From: Candidatus Uhrbacteria bacterium RIFOXYB12_FULL_58_10
GTDB lineage: Bacteria > Patescibacteriota > Patescibacteriia > UBA9934 > GWF2-40-263
Length of the DNA stretch: 41,303 nucleotides
Assembly (NCBI GenBank): GCA_943354165.1
Contig: CALRBH010000007.1
Location: forward strand, 1 to 41,303
Direction: 5' to 3'
The position numbers and the translations under genes were made by a program. The notes below the pieces were generated by a model that ran no database searches, was not told the DNA's origin, and saw nothing but the letters and a program-made list of their open reading frames with translations. Below, in pieces: positions 32,213 to 38,752 of this stretch (the first letter of the stretch is position 1; each line of letters opens with the position of its first letter).

Positions 32213-32356
32213 AGCTGGACGATAAAGATGTATTTATGGTTCTGCGGCCCGGTCTCGCTTGGTGTTTTTTAGAGGGCTTTCAGCTGCCTTTAGGATGTGT
32301 GGTTGACCCGTTCCGGTCTGATAGAACCATGGTCCTGGACACGGTTCTCTGGAAGA
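32213..32356. other. Intergenic region with repeat-like segments
   Basis: No gene seen. GTTCCGGTCTGATAG (32310-32324) resembles the GTTCCGGTCTGTAGG hairpin at 33598-33612, so a shared small repeat is possible. The minus-strand promoter of the 32212 gene should lie here, with CATAAATACA near 32235-32226. Confidence 0.4.
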
Positions 32357-32384
32357 TTGACAGAATCCTGAATTCTGGTATCCT
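32357..32384 (+). promoter_or_regulatory. Strong promoter of a small RNA opposite mazF
   Basis: A perfect TTGACA (32357-32362), 16-nt spacing, and TATCCT (32379-32384) preceded by TGG, an extended -10. Confidence 0.6.
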
Positions 32385-32389
32385 GTAGT

Positions 32390-32449
32390 TACATTGGCCT
32401 CGCAAGAGGCTCCGAGAATCCTCCGGCTTAGGTCGGGGGATTCGTTTTT
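32390..32449 (+). ncRNA. Candidate 60-nt RNA, antisense to the end of mazF
   Basis: Between the strong promoter and a 10-bp terminator (GAATCCTCCG/CGGGGGATTC, 32416-32443, then GTTTTTA), a GCCTC-GCAA-GAGGC hairpin with a GNRA loop lies at 32397-32410. No reading frame fits. Its 3' end (32428-32449) is complementary to the last 22 nt of the mazF-like gene, so it could act on that mRNA. Confidence 0.5.
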
Positions 32450-32862
32450 ATGAGCGCGACGAATCCTTCGACCAACGGTTGAAACTGTTCGGGGGAAAGA
32501 TTCCCGATTTTTCGAATGAGCCGTTTGGCACTGATTGTTCTTGCCTGCGCTAAAATTGCTTGAGTTTTCACCGCATCATATTTTATTGGCTGATACCAGC
32601 TGCCGACCTTGGATTTGGTCGTCGTTGGTATCACAAAAAGCATGTCCTTGCTAAATTTTCTGACAATGACCACGGGTCGTTCGAAGTGAAAATTTTTCCC
32701 ATTGGTTTCCGATCCAATATTCTCACCTAAACTCGCCCACCAAACTTCTCGTTCATAAAAGTAAAACTCAGGACGATCGGTGAAGTGAATACTGATCTTC
32801 CTGCTCGTCCACGCAAGAAAATGCTGGACGGGATCGAGGATGTCATCAAGGCTCATACGCAC
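32428..32862 (-). CDS. PemK/MazF-family toxin-like protein
   Basis: A 144-residue product with the MazF-like core: REVWWASLGENIGSETNGKNFHFERPVVIVRKF, PTTTKSKVGSWY and ARTISAKRLIRKIGNLSPEQF. In this family the core is an mRNA interferase of about 110 residues. Here about 35 extra residues precede it, starting MRMSLDDILDPVQHF. No antitoxin gene is next to it: the upstream neighbour is the frameshifted membrane protein. The strong RNA promoter opposite its 3' end is notable. Confidence 0.78.
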   Translation of the reverse strand: MRMSLDDILDPVQHFLAWTSRKISIHFTDRPEFYFYEREVWWASLGENIGSETNGKNFHFERPVVIVRKFSKDMLFVIPTTTKSKVGSWYQPIKYDAVKTQAILAQARTISAKRLIRKIGNLSPEQFQPLVEGFVALIKTNPPT

Positions 32863-32905
32863 CCTATTCTTGTTGCATCGAAATCCGGAGCTACCGAAGT
32901 TAATG

Positions 32906-33492
32906 TCACGGGTTCAATCGAAAAGAATCAACAATTCTTCTGGCCGTTTCCTCAAAGGATGAATCTTCGTATGAGTCGGTAGTGAAGGTTATTTCTACGT
33001 CCGCGTCGGCCCCTTGGGTCGTTGGGATAAAATAATGTTCGTCGAAACGATCGGTAAAAGTTGCGGCACAAAGATAATGGCGGAGAGTAGGTCTATCATC
33101 CGCAGCCAAGCCGCATATCCTTTGCATTGTTTCGTTCTCATCAAACCATTTATTCGATGACGGAAAAACTATACTGACATATCCAGGACCTGGTTCAGGT
33201 GTCCAGGATCCAAATACAACATTTTGGTATGACTCGTTCGCTGGAAACGGATCGTCTTTGCCAACGCGAGACTCAATGATCGGCCAATTTTCTGGATAGG
33301 AGACGGACCAGTGGTATTTTGGATTTTGATATGTCTTGAAGCCTGCCGACAGAGATGTCGAATTCGAAATTGGAGCAGAGCCGGTAGGAGAATTTTCCTG
33401 TTCCGCCATTGACCTTTTTGCCACAAAAATACACCAGCACCTATCCCGACAAGAAGAGTAACCCCTAAGATCAACGCTATTTTTCCTTTCAT
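32906..33492 (-). pseudogene. Membrane-anchored protein gene split by a frameshift
   Basis: From ATG 33492 the frame gives MKGKIALILGVTLLVGIGAG and VFLWQKGQ, a clear membrane anchor. At the AAAAA run (plus 33415-33419) it must move by one base to enter the frame that continues MAEQENSPTGS and contains a PsbP-like/HslJ-like domain (NPKYHWSVSYPENWP). If the run were A6 the gene would be whole. Neither frame alone looks complete. Possible causes are a sequencing or assembly error, a true mutation, or slippage at the A run. The ATG is 9 nt after a TACAAT -10 box. Confidence 0.7.
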
Positions 33493-33512
33493 ACGATCGT
33501 AATTGTAGCACG

Positions 33513-33547
33513 AAAAAAGCAAAAACCCGGAGTCTTGCGACTTCGGG
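33513..33547 (-). terminator. Terminator, likely for the SGNH hydrolase transcript
   Basis: On the minus strand CCCGAAGTC-GCAA-GACTCCGGG (one mismatch) is followed by GTTTTTGCTTTTTTC. Confidence 0.75.
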
Positions 33548-33562
33548 CTTTTACTGCACCGC

Positions 33563-33618
33563 ACGCCGAAGCCTCGGCGTAGGCGTGGTCACACCCTGTT
33601 CCGGTCTGTAGGAACAGG
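33563..33618. repeat. Two palindromes between the terminator and the hydrolase
   Basis: ACGCCGA/TCGGCGT (33563-33580) continues as GTAGGCG and is a short relative of the repeat at 8773-8808. CCTGTTCC/GGAACAGG (33595-33618) is a perfect 8-bp hairpin whose loop resembles 32310-32324. Confidence 0.5.
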
Positions 33619-33666
33619 TCGTGATGGTTCTGAGGTTTGGATTCGAACCACTTACAACAGGGAGTA

Positions 33667-34398
33667 CTATAACGCGAATGCGTCTAGCTCATTCGACATC
33701 AGGTGAAACCAATCACGATAGCCCGCATCACTGGGATGGAAGGAATCGGCGGCATAGTAGACCTTTGGTTGTAAGGCAAACGGGTCCTGGTCACGCTCGC
33801 GAAACAGATCTGTATACCGGACGTTTGGGTTTCCCGCATGAGTGATTTCCGCAAGAAAGATCTCACGAGCCTTGCGTGTTCGGTGGGTAAAGATTGGTCG
33901 GCTCAGGGGAGGGAGAAGTGGGGCAGTCCCCATGTTTCCTGTAGAAGTGACAAGGACGTTCGTGCCCTTGCCTTGTGCGAGGTTCAGAACCGACTTTAGA
34001 CGCGCCCGAAACTCCTCATGCGACGTGAAGTGCGTAATATCGTTCCCGCCTACGTGTACGAGGATTAGGTCAAAGAACTTGGGGTCATTTTTTTTCAGCT
34101 GTTCAATGACGTCCAGCAACCTGGCGCCGCTCACCGACCTATTCACGATGCTGGCGCCGAGGTACTTCTTTCCGACCAACCCAGCGAGTGACTCTTCTGG
34201 TGCCCCAGCCCCAACTCCAGCCCCCGTACTATCGCCGACCATGAGGATACGTTTTCCTCCTTCTGACCCTCCGTGTTCAAAGGGGACCGCTTCTGCCACT
34301 AGCACACGCGCAACGCGAATATGCCCATACGTTCTATAGGCTTGAAACGCAATACAGGCCACAAGAAAGAGAAAAACGATAAGCAAAAACATACGCAT
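33667..34398 (-). CDS. Membrane-anchored SGNH/GDSL hydrolase
   Basis: A 243-residue product with one N-terminal membrane anchor (FLLIVFLFLVACIAFQAY) and the four SGNH blocks: Ser in MVGDSTGAGVG, Gly in block II, Asn in VHVGGNDITHF, and the Asp/His pair in AADSFHPSDAGY. The family includes esterases and carbohydrate de-acetylases acting on the cell envelope. It is followed by two palindromes and a terminator. The substrate cannot be told. Confidence 0.88.
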   Translation of the reverse strand: MRMFLLIVFLFLVACIAFQAYRTYGHIRVARVLVAEAVPFEHGGSEGGKRILMVGDSTGAGVGAGAPEESLAGLVGKKYLGASIVNRSVSGARLLDVIEQLKKNDPKFFDLILVHVGGNDITHFTSHEEFRARLKSVLNLAQGKGTNVLVTSTGNMGTAPLLPPLSRPIFTHRTRKAREIFLAEITHAGNPNVRYTDLFRERDQDPFALQPKVYYAADSFHPSDAGYRDWFHLMSNELDAFAL

Positions 34399-34430
34399 AT
34401 CATGCAGGTTGACTAAAGAGTGAGAAATAC

Positions 34431-34459
34431 TTGCACCTAAGCCACCTCCTTGTTATACT
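34431..34459 (+). promoter_or_regulatory. Promoter of tRNA-Asn
   Basis: TTGCAC (34431-34436), 17 nt, then TATACT (34454-34459) in an extended TGTTATACT box identical to that of pilM. Confidence 0.8.
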
Positions 34460-34489
34460 CGCATTCGTTCAATATAGGAACCAATACGT

Positions 34490-34564
34490 TCCGAGGTAGC
34501 TCAGCGGCAGAGCAGTGGACTGTTAATCCATTGGTCGTGGGTTCGAATCCCACCCTCGGAGCCA
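34490..34564 (+). tRNA. tRNA-Asn (anticodon GTT)
   Basis: Acceptor TCCGAGG pairs with CCTCGGA, followed by G and CCA. The anticodon loop CTGTTAA gives GTT. The T arm is GTGGG-TTCGAAT-CCCAC. It is the last feature before the A+T-rich segment begins, a common position for the edge of an island, though no direct repeat or integrase is visible. Confidence 0.96.
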
Positions 34565-34569
34565 TGAGC

Positions 34570-34632
34570 GACTGTGTCTGGCGACCTAGACACAGTCATT
34601 CAAAAAGCCATCACTTTTGTGGTGGTTTTTTG
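34570..34632 (+). terminator. Hairpin and terminator after tRNA-Asn
   Basis: A perfect 10-bp hairpin GACTGTGTCT/AGACACAGTC (34570-34597) is followed by the terminator CCATCAC-TTTT-GTGGTGG (34608-34625) with six T residues. The first hairpin may aid 3' processing or be part of a small RNA. Confidence 0.8.
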
Positions 34633-34805
34633 AATGGTCCAAATTTCCCGTCTTTTTACGAAGGTTTTAGAACAGAACGGTTTATAGACTTGAGTAAAAA
34701 GGCGATTTGCTAGTTGCACAGACCGGCACTCCTTGCGGTTGATGTAAAAAATTTAAAAAAATAGAGAATATTACTAATATGTGGGATAATGTAGTATCAA
34801 TATAT
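34633..34805. other. A+T-rich gap at the start of the transferred segment
   Basis: No gene. Composition turns visibly A+T-rich. A GATAAT -10-like box (34787-34792) and further TATA-like sequence lie before the SOUL gene. Confidence 0.5.
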
Positions 34806-35459
34806 ATGAAGAAAAAAACTATGAACATCACATTAATAATTATCGGAGCTGTGTTGGTTGTTTGGTTTTTGTATAGCTGGCTTCCGGTTCGTAATATCGA
34901 AGAGCCGAAGTATACGACCGTGAGCGAGGCCGGTGACTATGAGATACGCGAATACGCAAGCTCTATTATCGCCGAGACAACTATCACCGGGGTCAAAGAC
35001 CGTAGCGATGCCGCAAGCAAGGGCTTTCCCATAATTGCGGGCTTCATCTTTGGTGACAATACCAAAAAAGACAAGATCGCGATGACAGTACCGGTTAATA
35101 CCCAGACAGGTACTTCAGAAAAGATCGCCATGACTGCGCCGGTTAATACCGAAGAAGAAGCCGAGAGCGGCGCATACAGAATCTCTTTTGTCATGCCGAG
35201 CGAATATACGCTTGAGACATTGCCGCGGCCAAATGATACGCGGGTAGGGTTGCGTGAAGTGCCGGCGCGCAAGGTGGCGGTGCGCAGATTTGGCTGGACG
35301 ACCAGTGAGTCAGCTTTCAAAAAACACGAGGCGGAGCTTTTGGAAGCGCTGGCGCGCGATCAGGTGGAGACAGTGGGTGCGGTCAATTCGGCGCGCTACA
35401 ACACGCCGTGGACAATACCGTTTATGCTTAGGAGTGAGGTGCAGGTGGAGGTAAAATAA
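34806..35459 (+). CDS. SOUL family heme-binding protein
   Basis: I prefer ATG 34806 (217 residues), with one N-terminal membrane anchor (LIIIGAVLVVWFLYSWLPV). The SOUL fold is marked by YTTVSEAGDYEIREYASSII, GFIFGDNTKKDKIAMTVPV, SEKIAMTAPVN, SFVMPSEYTLETLPRPND and RFGWTTSESAFKKHEAELLE. SOUL proteins bind heme or other tetrapyrroles and are found in plants, algae and diverse bacteria. It heads the segment that also carries TspO and a cryptochrome-like protein, so a tetrapyrrole link is plausible but unproven. Confidence 0.87.
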   Translation: MKKKTMNITLIIIGAVLVVWFLYSWLPVRNIEEPKYTTVSEAGDYEIREYASSIIAETTITGVKDRSDAASKGFPIIAGFIFGDNTKKDKIAMTVPVNTQTGTSEKIAMTAPVNTEEEAESGAYRISFVMPSEYTLETLPRPNDTRVGLREVPARKVAVRRFGWTTSESAFKKHEAELLEALARDQVETVGAVNSARYNTPWTIPFMLRSEVQVEVK

Positions 35460-35477
35460 ATTGGTGTACTTATCTCT

Positions 35478-35942
35478 ATGACACCACCATGGATAGATAG
35501 TTTCGGATTGTTTCTGCTCCTTGCCGGTTTTGTCATCGGCCTTGGCGCGGTAACGGTCATTGATATTCATGGCTTTCTCGGACGAAAGTCGTCATACTGG
35601 AGCGAGGCGACCACTCGGACGCATAAAGTGACCAAGCCAATGATCTGGGCTGGGATTTTTCTTTCCGTGGTCGGCGGTTTGATTTTCTACCGCGCGCAAA
35701 GCTTTTCCGGCATTCCCCTCATTCATGCGGCCATCGCGCTCGCCCTCATCCTTAACGGCTATTTTCTGTCTTTTAAGGTCAGTCCTTTTTTACTGAGGCG
35801 AGAGAAAGAGGGTCGGTCGGGTGAACTTTTGCCGGCTTCCTGGCAGAAGAAAATCATGGTGAGTCTCATCGTCTCCGATCTCGGCTGGTGGGGCGGATTG
35901 TTTTTACTGGTCGTCTATCTTGCAGGCCAAAAAGACCTATGA
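35478..35942 (+). CDS. Four-span membrane protein
   Basis: A 154-residue product with about four helices (FGLFLLLAGFVIGLGAVTVI, PMIWAGIFLSVVGGLIFY and others). The conserved-looking GFLGRKSSYWSEATTRTHKVTKP loop follows helix 1. I do not recognise the family with confidence. Its stop overlaps the next start as ATGA. Confidence 0.72.
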   Translation: MTPPWIDSFGLFLLLAGFVIGLGAVTVIDIHGFLGRKSSYWSEATTRTHKVTKPMIWAGIFLSVVGGLIFYRAQSFSGIPLIHAAIALALILNGYFLSFKVSPFLLRREKEGRSGELLPASWQKKIMVSLIVSDLGWWGGLFLLVVYLAGQKDL

Positions 35943-36451
35943 GAAAAAAGATGATAACAGTGAACGACAAATTCCAGAATGGTTACACATACGAACTCAC
36001 CGCACCGGTGGGACGAAATTTTCATCCCGATTTCAAGCCGGAACTTACGCCAAAGGAAATGCTCGCGCTTGGCGTCTTTGGCGGCAAGTACATGACCGAT
36101 TGCAAGAAAGAGTTTCCGCAAAGTTGGTTTACGCGTGCCAAGCTCTCGCCTGACCATCACGATGACACCGTAAACTTTTTTCATAAGCACGCCAGCCAGC
36201 CTCTCAAAGTTTGGCAAAAAAAAGGATGGATAAATGAAGCGCATGATCCTCGCGGCTGGTTCCAATGGTATTGCCGTTATTATATGGGCAGACGGCTTCC
36301 CGTCGAAGATGAACGTCAGATCAATCGGTGGAAAGCCATTCGTCGGCACATTTCACAAATCAAGAAGAATTGCCGACGGAAAGATCTGACATGCCGCCCC
36401 GCTCAAAGACAGGCGGTCCTGCACTGGGCATATGACAGCCGAAAAATGTAA
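35939..36451 (+). CDS. Conserved hypothetical protein (GWFQWYCRYYMGRR)
   Basis: A 170-residue basic protein with the striking block DPRGWFQWYCRYYMGRR (about residues 102-118) followed by RQINRWKAIRRHISQIKKNC. Earlier, TPKEMLALGVFGGKYMTDC appears conserved in style. No signal peptide. I choose ATG 35939, coupled to the gene upstream by ATGA, over a frame starting at 35888. Trp- and Arg-rich blocks of this sort suggest nucleic-acid or pigment contact but this is not evidence of function. Confidence 0.7.
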   Translation: MRKKMITVNDKFQNGYTYELTAPVGRNFHPDFKPELTPKEMLALGVFGGKYMTDCKKEFPQSWFTRAKLSPDHHDDTVNFFHKHASQPLKVWQKKGWINEAHDPRGWFQWYCRYYMGRRLPVEDERQINRWKAIRRHISQIKKNCRRKDLTCRPAQRQAVLHWAYDSRKM

Positions 36452-36506
36452 CGAGGACTGATGGCTCAAAACCGAGTTCACCACCCGGCCACCGAGCCAA
36501 CATCAT

Positions 36507-36534
36507 CTCAGCAGAAATGCTGGGATTTTGTTAT
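36507..36534 (+). terminator. Terminator after the 35939 gene
   Basis: CTCAGCA pairs with TGCTGGG around a GAAA tetraloop, followed by ATTTTGTTA. Confidence 0.6.
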
Positions 36535-36577
36535 GATGAACAGGTTGTCAAAATAGCTGAATAAGCATACGAACATT

Positions 36578-37432
36578 ATGAAACGCTATAGATACAATTT
36601 CCTCACATTCACCATGCTTGCGGTGTTTTTATGGGCTCCTAGCCTGGCATTCGCACATCAGCCACGCATCGTAGAAAGTAGACAAACCACTGTCATGGAT
36701 CCTGAAATTTCCAAAGCCTATTACGGCAAGCTTTCTGGCGAGGCGGATGTCTATGTCATCAATGCAAGCGAAGCGTTTGACCTCTATGTCAATGTCCTCG
36801 TGCCGGATATCGCCGGGCAGAAGAAAGATGTCTCCGCGGTGGTGCTAAAAGACGAGAAAGAAATCGCCCTCCTCGACGGTACAAATTTTGAATGGAAACA
36901 GTTCTACGAGCCCTTTGGCGCCGACACGTACTGGATGGGACCCGAGTACAAAGCCCGCGCCGAAGCCGGCACCTACGAGATCCGCGTGTCGAGTAGCAAC
37001 AATGACAGCAAGTACTCGCTCGCCATCGGTGAGATAGAGGTATTTGACGGCAAAGAAGGTTTGGGCGCGCTTACGATTATCCCCGAGCTTAAGAAAGACT
37101 TTTTCGACAAATCGCCAATCGACTTTATCGCTTCACCATTCGGCTGGGGTCTTATCGTGGTTATGTATATTCTTGCGTTCATCGTGGGTTTCATCTACCG
37201 CGCGATTTTGAAAAAGTTTGCCGAAAATTCTTCCCGTGGCGTTGCCCGTAACATCGGCAAACCCGACCGCTTGCTCCGCACAATCATCGGCGTAGCATTG
37301 CTTCTCTTAGGCATCACCACCACCTGGAGCCCTATCATCATCTTCTTCTCCGGCTTTGCATTCTTTGAAGCAATATTTAGCTGGTGTGGCTTCTATGCAG
37401 CGATGGGAAAAAACACCTGCCCAGTTGCATAA
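36578..37432 (+). CDS. Exported protein with C-terminal DUF2892 membrane domain
   Basis: A 284-residue protein. A signal peptide ends at AFA-HQ (about residue 26). The outer domain (27-185) is beta-rich (SRQTTVMDPEISKAYYGKL, then FYEPFGADTYWMGPEYKA). Then one helix (GLIVVMYILAFIVGFIYRAI) is followed by a DUF2892/YgaP-like hairpin with NIGKPDRLLRTIIGVALLLL and a WCGFYAAMGKNTCP end. Fusion of an exported domain to DUF2892 is unusual to me. A decayed copy of its last 40 residues lies at 38240-38366. Confidence 0.8.
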   Translation: MKRYRYNFLTFTMLAVFLWAPSLAFAHQPRIVESRQTTVMDPEISKAYYGKLSGEADVYVINASEAFDLYVNVLVPDIAGQKKDVSAVVLKDEKEIALLDGTNFEWKQFYEPFGADTYWMGPEYKARAEAGTYEIRVSSSNNDSKYSLAIGEIEVFDGKEGLGALTIIPELKKDFFDKSPIDFIASPFGWGLIVVMYILAFIVGFIYRAILKKFAENSSRGVARNIGKPDRLLRTIIGVALLLLGITTTWSPIIIFFSGFAFFEAIFSWCGFYAAMGKNTCPVA

Positions 37433-37465
37433 GTAATCGCAAGAAGTGCCGTATCATAATTATGT

Positions 37466-37831
37466 ATGATAAAAGTCTTATCAATTTTAATCGGCGTAGT
37501 CAACCTCAATAAGTCAAAACCATTCTATGAAGAAATTCTTGGAATGACCTTCGATGAATTTCGTCCACCGTTTGCTTCTGCAAAGCTTCATGGTATCGAG
37601 TTCAATATTGAAGAAAATGTGGACTATCGTTCCAAAGATTGGGCCGGTAAATATATAGGAGGGCGTAAACAAGTCTCGTTTGAAGTAGATAGCCTAGAAC
37701 AATTTATAGAAAGAGCTAATAGCTATGGCGTAAAAATTGTTCAATCAATTGAGATTAAACCTTGGGATTGGAAAGAAGCTATAATTGCTGATATTGATGG
37801 AAACGAATTTATAATTGAACAGAAAATATGA
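37466..37831 (+). CDS. Glyoxalase/bleomycin-resistance (VOC) family protein
   Basis: A 121-residue product with two beta-alpha-beta-beta-beta units: SILIGVVNLNKSKPFYEEIL, then KQVSFEVDSLEQFIERANSY and AIIADIDGNEFIIEQ. VOC proteins include isomerases, dioxygenases and resistance proteins; the canonical metal-binding residues are incomplete, so no reaction can be assigned. Codon use is A+T-rich, unlike upstream core genes. It is coupled by ATGA to the pyrophosphatase-like gene. Confidence 0.82.
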   Translation: MIKVLSILIGVVNLNKSKPFYEEILGMTFDEFRPPFASAKLHGIEFNIEENVDYRSKDWAGKYIGGRKQVSFEVDSLEQFIERANSYGVKIVQSIEIKPWDWKEAIIADIDGNEFIIEQKI

Positions 37832-38208
37832 TTGATTATTCAAAATACAAAATAGTTATCGAAAATCCAAAAGGCTCATACAAATCATTCCAAACAGAAA
37901 GTGATTCTGTTTGGAATTCATATCCTCTCAAAGGTGTAAATTATCCAGTTGATTATGGATATATCGATGGATATAAAGGAGAGGATGGAGCTGAACTTGA
38001 TATTTTTGTTGGGAGTGGAGATAAAAATGGGTATATCAAAGTTTGGAGATTAGATGTACCAGAGGAGACTAAATTTTTTATTAAACTAACTAAGGAAGAA
38101 TTAAAGGAAGTCTTAAATGTTTTTGAACCGGTTTTTTTGAAATATGAAATACTTCAAGGAGAAAATTTTACCCTTGCAATAGAGAAATTTAAAATAAATG
38201 AAAAATAA
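37828..38208 (+). CDS. Inorganic pyrophosphatase-like protein, degenerate signature
   Basis: 126 residues with the family I layout: NYPVDYGYIDGYKGEDGAEL then DIFVGSGDKNGYI. The usual D-[SGDN]-D-[PE]-x-D metal signature reads D-G-A-E-L-D, so the central Asp is Ala. The later Asp/Lys active-site strand is not visible. Length is short against about 170. Catalysis is doubtful; it may be a binding protein or a relic. Strongly A+T-rich. Confidence 0.7.
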   Translation: MIDYSKYKIVIENPKGSYKSFQTESDSVWNSYPLKGVNYPVDYGYIDGYKGEDGAELDIFVGSGDKNGYIKVWRLDVPEETKFFIKLTKEELKEVLNVFEPVFLKYEILQGENFTLAIEKFKINEK

Positions 38209-38239
38209 TGATGTAAAGCGGCAAAATACTAAAATGGGT

Positions 38240-38366
38240 TCTCGGGCCATTACCACTTCCTGGAGCCCTATCATCATCTTTTTCTCCGGCTCCGCCTTTT
38301 TTGAAGCGATATTCAGCTAGTGTAGATTCTACGCCGCGATAGGGAAGAATACTTGCCCGTGGAGTA
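38240..38366 (+). pseudogene. Decayed copy of the DUF2892 C-terminus
   Basis: Reading from 38246: AITTSWSPIIIFFSGSAFFE, AIFS, a TAG stop, then CRFYAAIGKNTCPW. It lines up with the end of the 36578 product except that Trp (TGG) has become TAG. No start codon or upstream part remains. It lies after the VOC and pyrophosphatase-like genes, as if they had been inserted next to, or between copies of, the DUF2892 gene. Confidence 0.8.
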
Positions 38367-38482
38367 ATATAAATTTATGGCCAAAGTATCTTTTTCCACT
38401 GAAAGCCGAGGTTCGCAAAAAAAGAATAGTGGTTTTTAAGCAAATGAAGTTTATAATAGAAGTAAGGACTGAAAAAAAATAA

Positions 38483-38749
38483 ATGGATACTATAACCATA
38501 CACACGATTGCTGTCATTGCGTTTATTATCTGGAGTTTTCCTCTGGGATTTTTTCGGAGTCGATTTAGGAAGATGGTCTATCAAACCGATAGCTGGTGGA
38601 TTAATGTAAAGCCCGTTTTTTGGGAGGAGATCAAAGTAATTTTTGACTTTCATCAGCGCACGAAGAGGGCAGAGTTGCGGGTGATTAATTTCTATCGTTT
38701 TTATCTGATCGCATACTTCGCTATTTTTATTTTGATACGATCAACCTGA
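38483..38749 (+). CDS. Small membrane protein before the photolyase gene
   Basis: An 88-residue protein with a hydrophobic helix near each end (IHTIAVIAFIIWSFPLGFF, then FYRFYLIAYFAIFILI) and a conserved-looking middle RKMVYQTDSWWINVKPVFW. It ends 3 nt before the photolyase frame. Small proteins of this type next to cryptochrome/photolyase genes occur in other bacteria as far as I recall, but I cannot name the family. Confidence 0.68.
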   Translation: MDTITIHTIAVIAFIIWSFPLGFFRSRFRKMVYQTDSWWINVKPVFWEEIKVIFDFHQRTKRAELRVINFYRFYLIAYFAIFILIRST

Positions 38750-38752
38750 TAG

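Noticed and set aside
33640-33662. GGTTTGGATTCGAACCACTT resembling a tRNA T arm
   Set aside because: The matching T stem, anticodon arm and acceptor do not form on either strand.
34490-34564. tRNA-Asn as a proven integration site
   Set aside because: No direct repeat of the tRNA 3' end and no integrase are seen in the window, so only the position is suggestive.
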